A DNA stretch of 29,318 nt, taken from the NCBI GenBank assembly GCA_965602225.1, contig CBFCYE010000030.1, positions 1 to 29,318 on the forward strand. The letters run 5' to 3'. Below are positions 16,164 through 23,225 of the stretch, piece after piece. Made by a program: the position numbers and the translations under genes. The stretch comes from Tenderia sp965602225. GTDB lineage: Bacteria > Pseudomonadota > Gammaproteobacteria > Tenderiales > Tenderiaceae. The notes under the pieces were generated by a model. That model made no database searches and was not told where the DNA came from. It saw only the letters and a program-made list of their open reading frames with translations. The first letter of the stretch is position 1; each line of letters starts with the position of its first letter.

Positions 16164-16636
16164 GGCTGCTGGTGGCGTTGTGTTTGTTGTTGCCACATCT
16201 ATTGCTGGCGGCGACGCCTAAGCCCTTTGTCATGGGTTCGATGGTAGAGATTAAGGCGGCGCAAGCTGACAAACCTATGATCGTCAGCTTCTGGTCTATC
16301 GATTGTCCTCCTTGTTACAAAGAATTGGCCATGTGGCGTGAGCTGAGTACACGTTTGCCAGCCTTGAACCTGGTGCTGGTTTCAACAGACGAGATCGATG
16401 CCGAGCAGGAAGTGGTCGAAGTGTTGAAAAAGACAGGTGTGGCACACCTGCAATCGTGGCGGTTCGCCGATAGCCATACACAGAAACTACGCTACGAGAT
16501 TGATAAGAGTTGGTATGGCGAATTACCCAGAACCTATTTTCATTCGCCAGATGGACAGGTTGGTGCTGTCAGCGGTTTAGTTGAACAAGCTAGGGTAGAG
16601 CAATGGTTAGCGCAGTTTTATCCAACACTGAAGTAA
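16160..16636 (+). CDS. TlpA-like periplasmic thioredoxin
   Basis: A 158-residue thioredoxin-fold protein with an N-terminal signal sequence (LLVALCLLLPHLLLA). The active site is C49-P-P-C52 in SFWSIDCPPCYKEL, and the cis-Pro region is GELPRTYFHSPDG. TlpA-type proteins reduce disulfides of specific periplasmic clients, or keep metal-binding cysteines reduced. Its start overlaps the end of the Asp-box gene by 4 bases (ATGA), so translational coupling is likely. The Asp-box protein with its CQCC motif is the obvious candidate client. Its own end is overlapped by tonB for 34 bases. Confidence 0.85.
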   Translation: MRLLVALCLLLPHLLLAATPKPFVMGSMVEIKAAQADKPMIVSFWSIDCPPCYKELAMWRELSTRLPALNLVLVSTDEIDAEQEVVEVLKKTGVAHLQSWRFADSHTQKLRYEIDKSWYGELPRTYFHSPDGQVGAVSGLVEQARVEQWLAQFYPTLK

Positions 16637-17322
16637 CAAGCCAGGAATTACGCAGTCAGCGTAATTTTGGCATTTCATTTGTCACGGCCTTGGTGCTGCA
16701 TCTGGCCTTGTTTGTCGGTTTTATTAACTTCAGTTTTAATTCAGAGCCAGCGCAGATCATGATGCCTGTTTCACAGGTTATAACTGCAACTCTGATAATG
16801 GCGCCCAAAGCAGTTGCAAAGCCCAAAGCTGTAAAAACGCCAGTAGCTGTGCAAACGCCAAAACCGTTGCCTGAAAAAGTTTCCAAGCCTGAGTCTGAGC
16901 CAAAACCCAGTCTGCCATCAGAACCTCAGCCGGTTGTTGAGCCTGTCGCTATTCAAGAGCAGGTTATGAGTAATGTTGTTGATGAGGTTTTTGAAGAATC
17001 ACAGCCGCGTGAAGTTTCGATGGCTGAAGAGTCGTATGTGCCGCCTTCGAGTAATGTTGCCTATTATCAGAACCCAAAGCCGCGTTATCCAATGGCGGCC
17101 AAACGCCGTGGCATGGAAGGTGTGGTTGAGCTTAGAGTGATGGTGGATAATCGTGGTAAACCTGTCTCTATCGATCTTAAGCAGTCGTCAGGATTCAATG
17201 TTCTGGATCGCGAAGCCACCAAAGCCGTCTGGCAGTGGCGTTTTCAGGCGGCAAAACGTGCCGGTATGGCGGTAGCAGGTGAGGTGATTGTGCCGGTGCG
17301 TTACCAGCTAGATTCTGCGTAG
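16603..17322 (+). CDS. tonB: Energy transducer TonB
   Basis: TonB links the inner-membrane proton motive force to outer-membrane receptors. A single N-terminal membrane helix (about residues 24-42, FVTALVLHLALFVGFINF) is followed by a Pro/Lys/Glu-rich spacer (about 65-120). The C-terminal TonB domain starts at YYQNPKPRYPMAAKRRGMEG and ends EVIVPVRYQLDSA. The length of 239 residues is normal. Its start lies 34 bases inside the TlpA gene with AGGG nearby, so it is the last gene of the receptor operon. No exbB or exbD is in the window, so it must use partners encoded elsewhere. Clustering with one receptor suggests a dedicated TonB. Confidence 0.93.
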   Translation: MVSAVLSNTEVTSQELRSQRNFGISFVTALVLHLALFVGFINFSFNSEPAQIMMPVSQVITATLIMAPKAVAKPKAVKTPVAVQTPKPLPEKVSKPESEPKPSLPSEPQPVVEPVAIQEQVMSNVVDEVFEESQPREVSMAEESYVPPSSNVAYYQNPKPRYPMAAKRRGMEGVVELRVMVDNRGKPVSIDLKQSSGFNVLDREATKAVWQWRFQAAKRAGMAVAGEVIVPVRYQLDSA

Positions 17323-17483
17323 CTCGCTTGATTTTTTATGGTTTGAAACAAACTGAAATTTTCTTATTTCTCTGCTATTAAATTCAACATTTGTTCGCCC
17401 AAAGACTGGCGCCTTATGCTAAAGTCACGCCCTGTTTTTATAGTGATACACCGTGCTTTCAGCCGTGTTTTTGGAGCAAAAGA

Positions 17484-18332
17484 TTGCAGTCTGACGTAAA
17501 TAATGTGGAAGCTGGGCTTCCTGTCGACGAAAACCTCAATTTCGATTTTAGTTCCACCGCCGCGCCGCGTTCAGATGCCGATTCTCCGGCACTTGAGATC
17601 AAGGGTTCCATGTTTACCTTGCCAGTGTTGCGACTGCACAGCAGCGATATGGCATTGATTGCCAAGGACCTGTCTCAGCGCCTGGCCCAGCATCTGCGCT
17701 TTTTTGAACATGCCCCTGTGGTGATTGAACTCGATCATCTTGATGATCAGGCCAACAGTCTTGATTTGCCTGCGCTGTGTGTCTTGCTGCGACAGGCCCA
17801 TCTGGTTCCCGTTGGCGTCAGGCAGGCTAGTCCTGAGCAGGCTAAAGCAGCAATTGACGCTGGCTTGGCTGTTTTGAAAGGTGGCGGCGCATCACCACGA
17901 AGTGAACCTGCCGCCCCTGCCAGCCAAACGAACAGCCAAACCAAAGCGACAGCTGCGCCAAGCACAAAAGCTGAAATAGTCAGCCCAAGAGCAGAGGCCA
18001 TCCCCGCCAAGGTGATACGCCAGCCGGTGCGTTCAGGCCAGCAAATCTATGCCCGTGGTGGTGATCTGATCGTGCTGGCGGCAGTCAACGCTGGTGCTGA
18101 GGTGATTGCCGACGGCAATATCCATGTCTATGCACCTTTGCGTGGTCGCGCACTGGCCGGGGTGCTGGGTGATACCAACGCCAGCATCTTCACCCAGTCG
18201 ATGGAAGCTGAGCTGGTTGCCATTGCCGGAAACTATCAGGTATTTGAAGACGGCCCTGCAAAAGATATTCACGCCCGCGCGGTACGCATTTTTCTCGACG
18301 ATACACACATCAAGGTTTCGCCCCTGGTTTAA
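17484..18332 (+). CDS. minC: Septum-site determining protein MinC
   Basis: MinC blocks FtsZ ring formation away from midcell. The N-terminal FtsZ-inhibiting domain (about 35-115) starts at ALEIKGSMFTLPVLRL. An Ala/Ser/Thr-rich linker runs over about 140-185. The C-terminal beta-helix (RSGQQIYARGGDLIVLAAVN, then GNIHVYAPLRGRALAGVLGD) binds MinD. The frame is open from TTG 17391, but TTG 17484 has GGAG (17473-17476) 7 bases upstream and gives 282 residues with a MinC-like start, so I prefer it. The minD gene follows after 75 bases and minE after that. Confidence 0.93.
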   Translation: MQSDVNNVEAGLPVDENLNFDFSSTAAPRSDADSPALEIKGSMFTLPVLRLHSSDMALIAKDLSQRLAQHLRFFEHAPVVIELDHLDDQANSLDLPALCVLLRQAHLVPVGVRQASPEQAKAAIDAGLAVLKGGGASPRSEPAAPASQTNSQTKATAAPSTKAEIVSPRAEAIPAKVIRQPVRSGQQIYARGGDLIVLAAVNAGAEVIADGNIHVYAPLRGRALAGVLGDTNASIFTQSMEAELVAIAGNYQVFEDGPAKDIHARAVRIFLDDTHIKVSPLV

Positions 18333-18407
18333 TCATTGCCGCCAACTGTGAAGCTGGTGGTGGATTTAAGGGTGCTTGATCTTGTTTAACTTTAAAGGAG
18401 ACATAAC

Positions 18408-19217
18408 TTGTCTAAGGTTGTAGTTGTTACATCTGGCAAAGGCGGAGTAGGTAAGACCACTACTAGCGCAAGCTTTGCCACCGGCCTCGCCATGCGCGGT
18501 CACAAAACTGCCGTTATCGATTTTGATGTAGGCTTGCGTAATCTGGATCTGATCATGGGCTGCGAACGTCGCGTGGTTTATGACTTCGTTAATGTCATCA
18601 ACGGCGAAGCGAGTCTGAAACAAGCCCTGATCCGTGACAAGGCCCACGACAATCTCTTCGTCCTGCCAGCCTCACAGACACGCGACAAAGATGCGTTTAC
18701 CACTGAAGGTGTTGGCAAGGTAATCGACGAACTGCGTGAGAGCTTTGATTACATTATCTGCGATTCTCCAGCGGGTATTGAAAAGGGTGCAATGATGGCG
18801 CTCTATTTTGCTGACGAGGCTTTGATTGTTACCAATCCAGAAGTTTCATCGGTGCGCGATTCAGATCGCATTCTGGGTATCCTTGGCGCCAAGTCCAAAC
18901 GTGCCGAAGACGGGGTGGAGCCAATCAAGGAGCATCTGGTTATCACCCGTTATTCAGCCAGTCGTGTGGCAACCGGAGAGATGCTTAGCATCGAAGATAT
19001 TCAGGAATTGCTAGGCATTGATCTGTTGGGTGTCATCCCTGAGTCAGGCGCCGTATTGCAGGCCTCTAACGCTGGTGTGCCAGTGGTGCGCGATGAAGTT
19101 AGCAACAGTGGCCAAGCCTATCAGGATCTTATCAGCCGCTTTCTTGGCGAAGACCTGCCTATGCGCTTTCTCGATACCGAGAAAAAGGGCTTTCTGAAAC
19201 GTTTATTTGGAACCTAA
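18408..19217 (+). CDS. minD: Septum-site determining ATPase MinD
   Basis: MinD is the membrane-cycling ATPase that recruits MinC and is released by MinE. The deviant Walker A is SGKGGVGKTTTSA (Lys11 and Lys16). Switch I is FDVGLRNLDLIMGCERRVVYD, and Walker B lies in YIICDSPAGIEKGAM. The C-terminal amphipathic membrane-targeting helix is EKKGFLKRLFGT. At 269 residues it has the standard length. The start is TTG, with a near-perfect AAAGGAG (18394-18400) 7 bases upstream. The minE ATG is 3 bases beyond the stop. Confidence 0.98.
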   Translation: MSKVVVVTSGKGGVGKTTTSASFATGLAMRGHKTAVIDFDVGLRNLDLIMGCERRVVYDFVNVINGEASLKQALIRDKAHDNLFVLPASQTRDKDAFTTEGVGKVIDELRESFDYIICDSPAGIEKGAMMALYFADEALIVTNPEVSSVRDSDRILGILGAKSKRAEDGVEPIKEHLVITRYSASRVATGEMLSIEDIQELLGIDLLGVIPESGAVLQASNAGVPVVRDEVSNSGQAYQDLISRFLGEDLPMRFLDTEKKGFLKRLFGT

Positions 19218-19220
19218 ATT

Positions 19221-19487
19221 ATGTCGATTCTTGATTATTTAACCCGCAATCGTAAGAAGACCGCCTCGGTTGCCAAAGAACGGCTGCAGCTGATTCTGTC
19301 TCGCGAACATGGGACCTCTAGTGGCCCTGATTATTTGCCAGCGCTGCAGAAAGAACTGTTGGCGGTAGTTAGTAAGTACACGCATATTGATCTTGATGAC
19401 ATCAAAATCAATGTTGAAAAAGACGGTGATTGCGAAATTCTGGAGCTTAATATCGCCTTGCCAGAAGCAGAAAATAAAGTCGCCTAG
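19221..19487 (+). CDS. minE: Cell division topological specificity factor MinE
   Basis: MinE stimulates MinD ATPase activity and drives pole-to-pole oscillation. The N-terminal membrane and MinD-binding region reads MSILDYLTRNRKKTASVAKE, followed by RLQLILSREHG. The C-terminal dimer domain spans YLPALQKELLAVVSKYTHID and DIKINVEKDGDCEILELNI. The length of 88 residues is normal. It is the last gene of the min operon; a repeat-filled spacer and a terminator follow. Confidence 0.98.
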   Translation: MSILDYLTRNRKKTASVAKERLQLILSREHGTSSGPDYLPALQKELLAVVSKYTHIDLDDIKINVEKDGDCEILELNIALPEAENKVA

Positions 19488-19556
19488 TTATAAAGCTCAA
19501 CGACTATGGGCTAAAAGCTCATAGGTTGTTTAAGTGTGACTGAAAGTCGCTCTGCT

Positions 19557-19662
19557 CCTTCCCCATTTAAGGGGGAAGGCTGGGATGGGGGTAATATTCA
19601 GAATTAGCAATAGCGTTTGCATTATACCCCCAACCTAACCCTCCCCCTTAAATGGGGAGGGG
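19557..19662. repeat. Large inverted repeat, CCCCATTTAAGGGG family
   Basis: A ~39-base arm (19557-19595, starting CCTTCCCCATTTAAGGGGGA) returns inverted at 19621-19662 with a few mismatches, around a ~25-base loop. No protein is encoded. It resembles short non-autonomous repeats that fill spacers in proteobacterial genomes. It starts 70 bases after minE. Confidence 0.7.
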
Positions 19663-19684
19663 ACTTTTTACACCCCTATTTTCT

Positions 19685-19768
19685 CGTTCCCACGCTTCCG
19701 CGTGGGAACGCATACGGTGGGCAAGGTGTAATGTCTGGTATGGGTTCCCACGGAGGACCGAGGGAACC
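19685..19768. repeat. Two REP-like hairpins (GTTCCCACG family)
   Basis: CGTTCCCACGC (19685-19695) pairs perfectly with GCGTGGGAACG (19700-19710) around TTCC. A second hairpin, GGTTCCCACGG with CCGAGGGAACC (19743-19768), has the same fold with one A-A mismatch and an AGGA loop. GTTCCCACG palindromes are familiar dispersed repeats in gammaproteobacteria. Confidence 0.75.
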
Positions 19769-19777
19769 AGCCGTAAT

Positions 19778-19818
19778 AACCTGGCCGCAGCTTTATCGGC
19801 TGTGGCCAGGTTGTTTTT
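19778..19818 (+). terminator. Intrinsic terminator downstream of the min operon
   Basis: AACCTGGCCGCAGC (19778-19791) pairs with GCTGTGGCCAGGTT (19799-19812) over 14 positions, one of them G-U, around a 7-base loop; GTTTTTC follows. It lies 290 bases after minE, behind the repeats, which may have been inserted between gene and terminator. Confidence 0.75.
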
Positions 19819-19845
19819 CAATTTAGATTTTGAATATCAGGGTAT

Positions 19846-19895
19846 CTCTAAAAATTTAATCAAGCAGGCAGCGCTGCTTCAGTGGATTTTTAGAG
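19846..19895. repeat. Nested inverted repeat between convergent minE and fieF
   Basis: CTCTAAAAAT (19846-19855) pairs with ATTTTTAGAG (19886-19895). Inside lies a second hairpin, AAGCAG-GCAGCG-CTGCTT (19862-19879). The A- and T-rich arms could act as a terminator in either direction, or the unit could be another mobile repeat. Confidence 0.6.
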
Positions 19896-19901
19896 CTGCC
19901 C

Positions 19902-20825
19902 TCAATCAGTTCGTTTGAATAGCGGCAGGGTGTTCAGGTCAACGGCACTGATAGGGTCAAGATGGATAACGACATCAGCGGTTGGAATTGCCCGCATAAT
20001 TTTTTCTTCTACCTCATCAGCAATATTGTGTGCCTCAATCAGCGGTAGTTGGTCATCCAGCTCCAGGTGCATTTGAATGAACTCGGTACGTCCTGACAAG
20101 CGGGTGCGCAGGTCATGAATGCCCCGAACCATTGGGTGGGCCTTGGCAATCTCAATAATCTGTTCGCGTGTTTCTTCTGTCAGCTCCCTATCTAGCAAGT
20201 CATGAAAGGCCTCATTGGCAATCTCCCAGGAGCTGTAGAGGATGTAACCGGCAATGGTCAGTGCAAATAGCGGATCGATACCAAGCCAACCAAATTGTGA
20301 CAACAGCAGTGCAAGGATGATGGCCGCATTGGTGAGCAGGTCAGTTTTATAGTGCAGGGAATCAGCACGAATGGCAGCGGAGTTGGTCTTGTTGATGACG
20401 TGACGTTGTATCGCCATCAGGATCAGCGTGGCGATGATGGAAAAGATCATCACCCCCAAGCCGACGCCTATCGCCTCAATGGGTTGAGGGTTCATCAGGC
20501 GTTGAATGGATTCCAGAATCAAAAACAGACCAGAACCAGCAATAAAGGTGGCCTGGGCCAGTCCCGCCAGTGACTCAGCCTTGCCATGGCCAAAGCGATG
20601 TTCCTTATCGGGTGGCGCCAGGGCATAGCTAACCGCCAGTAGGTTGATGATTGAGGCGCCGGCATCCATGAGTGAATCGATCAGCGAGGCCAGTATGCTG
20701 ACCGAACCGGTCTGCCAATGGGCGATTAGTTTTACGATGATCAGAATGGCGGCAGTGACAACCGAGGCGCGGGTGGCAAGCTTGAGTAGACGTTCACTTT
20801 CGATCTTGCTGACAGGATTTGTCAT
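19902..20825 (-). CDS. fieF: Cation diffusion facilitator, FieF/YiiP type
   Basis: An inner-membrane proton/divalent-cation antiporter exporting Zn(II), Fe(II) or similar. It has six membrane helices in the first ~210 residues. The transport site is formed by D50 and D54 (DSLMDAGAS) in helix 2 with HYKTD in helix 5. This is the DD/HD quartet of FieF, which favours zinc and iron. The loop HRFGHGKAESLAGL after helix 2 is also typical. The cytoplasmic domain (about 210-307) has the late metal-site region MHLELDDQLPLIEAHNIADEVE and DVVIHLDP. The length of 307 residues is standard. The ATG at 20825 lacks a clear Shine-Dalgarno site. A TATAAT lies at 20868-20863 on the minus strand, without a good -35. 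Confidence 0.92.
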   Translation of the reverse strand: MTNPVSKIESERLLKLATRASVVTAAILIIVKLIAHWQTGSVSILASLIDSLMDAGASIINLLAVSYALAPPDKEHRFGHGKAESLAGLAQATFIAGSGLFLILESIQRLMNPQPIEAIGVGLGVMIFSIIATLILMAIQRHVINKTNSAAIRADSLHYKTDLLTNAAIILALLLSQFGWLGIDPLFALTIAGYILYSSWEIANEAFHDLLDRELTEETREQIIEIAKAHPMVRGIHDLRTRLSGRTEFIQMHLELDDQLPLIEAHNIADEVEEKIMRAIPTADVVIHLDPISAVDLNTLPLFKRTD

Positions 20826-21107
20826 TAGATAATTCGCGCTTCATTTATTGAAATCAAGACTGATTATAAAGTAGTCAGGTTTGAGTCTCTAGGTTAATGT
20901 ATCACCTAGAGTTGCTAGTGTTTTTAACTATAGAATTGATTCAGGGAATAGCTCTGCGTTTGATTTGATAGTTTAACAGCTAAGCAAGGTTTTGTTTGAT
21001 CGTTGGCCGTGATGATAAAATTTTCAGAGTTGCTTTTGTGTTGACAGTTACATACTCAGAACTGATGCCTAATTACCTGTAGCCTGGATGTAAGCAAGTG
21101 GAGTCCG

Positions 21108-23153
21108 GTGATCAAAACCAAAGAATCTATTATCCATTTTCAAGCGCCGCCTTTTCGCGGTGATAGACGCCTTAACATCGCCCTGGTCGGTATGGCCAAT
21201 AGCGGTAAAAACACGCTCTTCGAGGCAGTCTCCAGCACCGCGCCGCATATCGGCGAATTGAGCGGTACCAACAAGGCCTATAGTCAGTGTGATGTGCAGA
21301 TAGGATTGGATGAGGCCTGTCTGATCAAACTGCCTTCGCTGCATTCTCTGTATCACCCTCAAGCCCATGAGCTGGAGACAATTAAATTCATGCTTTGGGG
21401 CGACCAGCGGCCGCCGGTTTCTAGCCATGAATCAAGCGCACCGCCAGCACCTTTTTCACCGCCGGACGTCATTGTTCAGCTGGTTGATGCCAGCAACCTC
21501 GAACGTCATTTGGAGCTGACCCTGGAACTGAGCCAGCTGGGACGGCCAATGGTTCTTGGTCTGAATATGATCGACGAAGCGGAGCGGCGTGGTTTTTATA
21601 TCGACACAGAAGCGCTCAGTCAGCGCCTCGATATTCCTGTGATAGCGACCAATGCGCGGATGGGGCAGGGGCTTAGCGAACTCTTCAACGCTGTTGCTCA
21701 CAGCGTGCGCCAACAACGCTGCCTGTTACCGCAGCCGGTCAGTCCGCACATCAGTGCAGCCTTGCAACCGCTGGCCAAGCTGCTTAATAACAGTGAGCTG
21801 CATGAGGCGTTTAAGGTGCCACACGCCTTTCTGTTGACCCAGTTTGCCGAAGCCAGTCCCTACATCATGGATGAGTTACAGCAGCACTTTCCACAATTGC
21901 TACCGGAACTGAAACAATTGCGTAGCGTCGCCGAACAGGCGCTGCCGCGCACCCTGGATGATGAGCTGCACGCTGACCGCCATCATCAGGCCGCCTTGCT
22001 CGGTGAGGCAGTAACGCGCTCCGGTCGAGCACCACGCGACTGGCGCAAACGGCTGGATGATTTCTTTCTCCATCCCCAGCTAGGACTGCTTGGCAGTCTG
22101 GCGGTGTTTGCGATGGTGTTGTTCGTGGTGTTCGAGATTAGCGGCTGGCTAGACAGCGTCACCTCGGCACGACTGGCAGCATGGGCGGCGGAATGGCAAC
22201 CGACCGGCACCGGTGGGGTAATCGCCCACGCCGTGCTTGATGGCCTAATCGGTCTGGTCGGCATTGTCGTACCTTATATGCTGCCGCTGGTGATGTTGTT
22301 GGTGGCGCTGGAACAAACAGGCATCATGCATCGCATCGCCGTTGTGGTCGACCGCGGCTTTCATTATCTCGGCCTACATGGCGGTGTGGCGTTTTCCTTT
22401 TTGCTTGGTCTGGGCTGCAACGTTCCTGCCATCTCAGCGGCGGCACTGTCCACCACTGGACGTGAACGGGTGATCGCCTCTTTGCTGATTACCTTTGTGC
22501 CCTGTTCAGCGCGATCGGCTGTCATCCTCGCCTTAGCGGGTAAGTATCTAGGTGGGCTAGGGGTATTCGCCATTTTCATGCTGACGCTGATTGTCATCGC
22601 CGTGATGGGTCACCTGCTCACGCGCCGCTATCCCAAGAGCGGCCCCGGCCAGGTACAGGAGATCCCTCCTTATGCCCTGCCGCAGATGCAAACCTTGTTC
22701 GCCACCACTTGGGCGCGCACTAGCGATGTCCTCACCATTGTCACGCCATTGCTGGTGGGCGGTAGTGTGGTTATGGCGCTGCTCAGTCATTACGGTGCTG
22801 ATGCAGTGATCAATATGTTGTTTACCCCCGTTACCGTCTGGTGGCTCGGTCTGCCGCTGGTGCTAGGGGTGCCGATCCTGTTCGGTGTGTTGCGCAAAGA
22901 ACTGTCACTGTTAATGATCTATCAGGCGCTGGGTACGATGGAGGTCAGTCAGCACATGGACTGGCTGCAACTGACCACTTTTCTAATCTTCCTCACCTTC
23001 TATGTGCCGTGCATCTCAACCTTCGCCGTGATGTTGAAAACCATTGGCAGGAAAGAGGCATTGTTCTCGGTAATGTTATCGGTAGGTACCGCATTGGTGG
23101 TCGCGGGCGTGCTGCGTTTTTTACTGGAAGTGGGAAGGTGGCTGGCAAGCTAG
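21108..23153 (+). CDS. FeoB-like membrane transporter with degenerate G domain
   Basis: A 681-residue protein with the FeoB layout: an N-terminal G domain (about 20-200), a helical linker, and a permease (about 320-680) with two Gate regions. The first Gate has GLGCNVPAISAAALSTTGRE and FVPCSARSAVILALAG; the second has FGVLRKELSLLMIYQ and YVPCISTFAVMLKTIGR. The G domain departs from the family. G1 is GMANSGKNT, with Asn35 where Ser or Thr binds Mg. The G3 motif DLPG reads KLPSLHSL, so the Asp and Gly are gone. G4 is kept as NMID. GTP hydrolysis may be impaired. No feoA or feoC is nearby. The start is GTG with GTGGAG just upstream. Iron is the family substrate, but here it is inferred. Confidence 0.8.
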   Translation: MIKTKESIIHFQAPPFRGDRRLNIALVGMANSGKNTLFEAVSSTAPHIGELSGTNKAYSQCDVQIGLDEACLIKLPSLHSLYHPQAHELETIKFMLWGDQRPPVSSHESSAPPAPFSPPDVIVQLVDASNLERHLELTLELSQLGRPMVLGLNMIDEAERRGFYIDTEALSQRLDIPVIATNARMGQGLSELFNAVAHSVRQQRCLLPQPVSPHISAALQPLAKLLNNSELHEAFKVPHAFLLTQFAEASPYIMDELQQHFPQLLPELKQLRSVAEQALPRTLDDELHADRHHQAALLGEAVTRSGRAPRDWRKRLDDFFLHPQLGLLGSLAVFAMVLFVVFEISGWLDSVTSARLAAWAAEWQPTGTGGVIAHAVLDGLIGLVGIVVPYMLPLVMLLVALEQTGIMHRIAVVVDRGFHYLGLHGGVAFSFLLGLGCNVPAISAAALSTTGRERVIASLLITFVPCSARSAVILALAGKYLGGLGVFAIFMLTLIVIAVMGHLLTRRYPKSGPGQVQEIPPYALPQMQTLFATTWARTSDVLTIVTPLLVGGSVVMALLSHYGADAVINMLFTPVTVWWLGLPLVLGVPILFGVLRKELSLLMIYQALGTMEVSQHMDWLQLTTFLIFLTFYVPCISTFAVMLKTIGRKEALFSVMLSVGTALVVAGVLRFLLEVGRWLAS

Positions 23154-23174
23154 TGGGCACGTTGTTGTGCCCAC
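23153..23174. terminator. Hairpin between convergent FeoB-like gene and gpmI
   Basis: GTGGGCAC (23153-23160) pairs perfectly with GTGCCCAC (23167-23174) around GTTGTT, starting on the last base of the stop codon. There is no T-run, so termination is not assured. Its position between convergent genes favours a 3'-end role. Confidence 0.4.
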
Positions 23175-23225
23175 GCGTCATTCTAGTTCAGATCACATGT
23201 TAGGAATTAAAGTGTGGTTATGGTT

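Noticed and set aside
17391..17483. N-terminal extension of minC (MFAQRLAPYAKV...)
   Set aside because: It is Cys/Phe-rich and unlike MinC, and TTG 17484 has a well-placed GGAG. The stretch is probably leader and promoter.
21041..21069. TTGACA upstream of the FeoB-like gene as a promoter
   Set aside because: The -35 is perfect, but no acceptable -10 lies 16-18 bases downstream.
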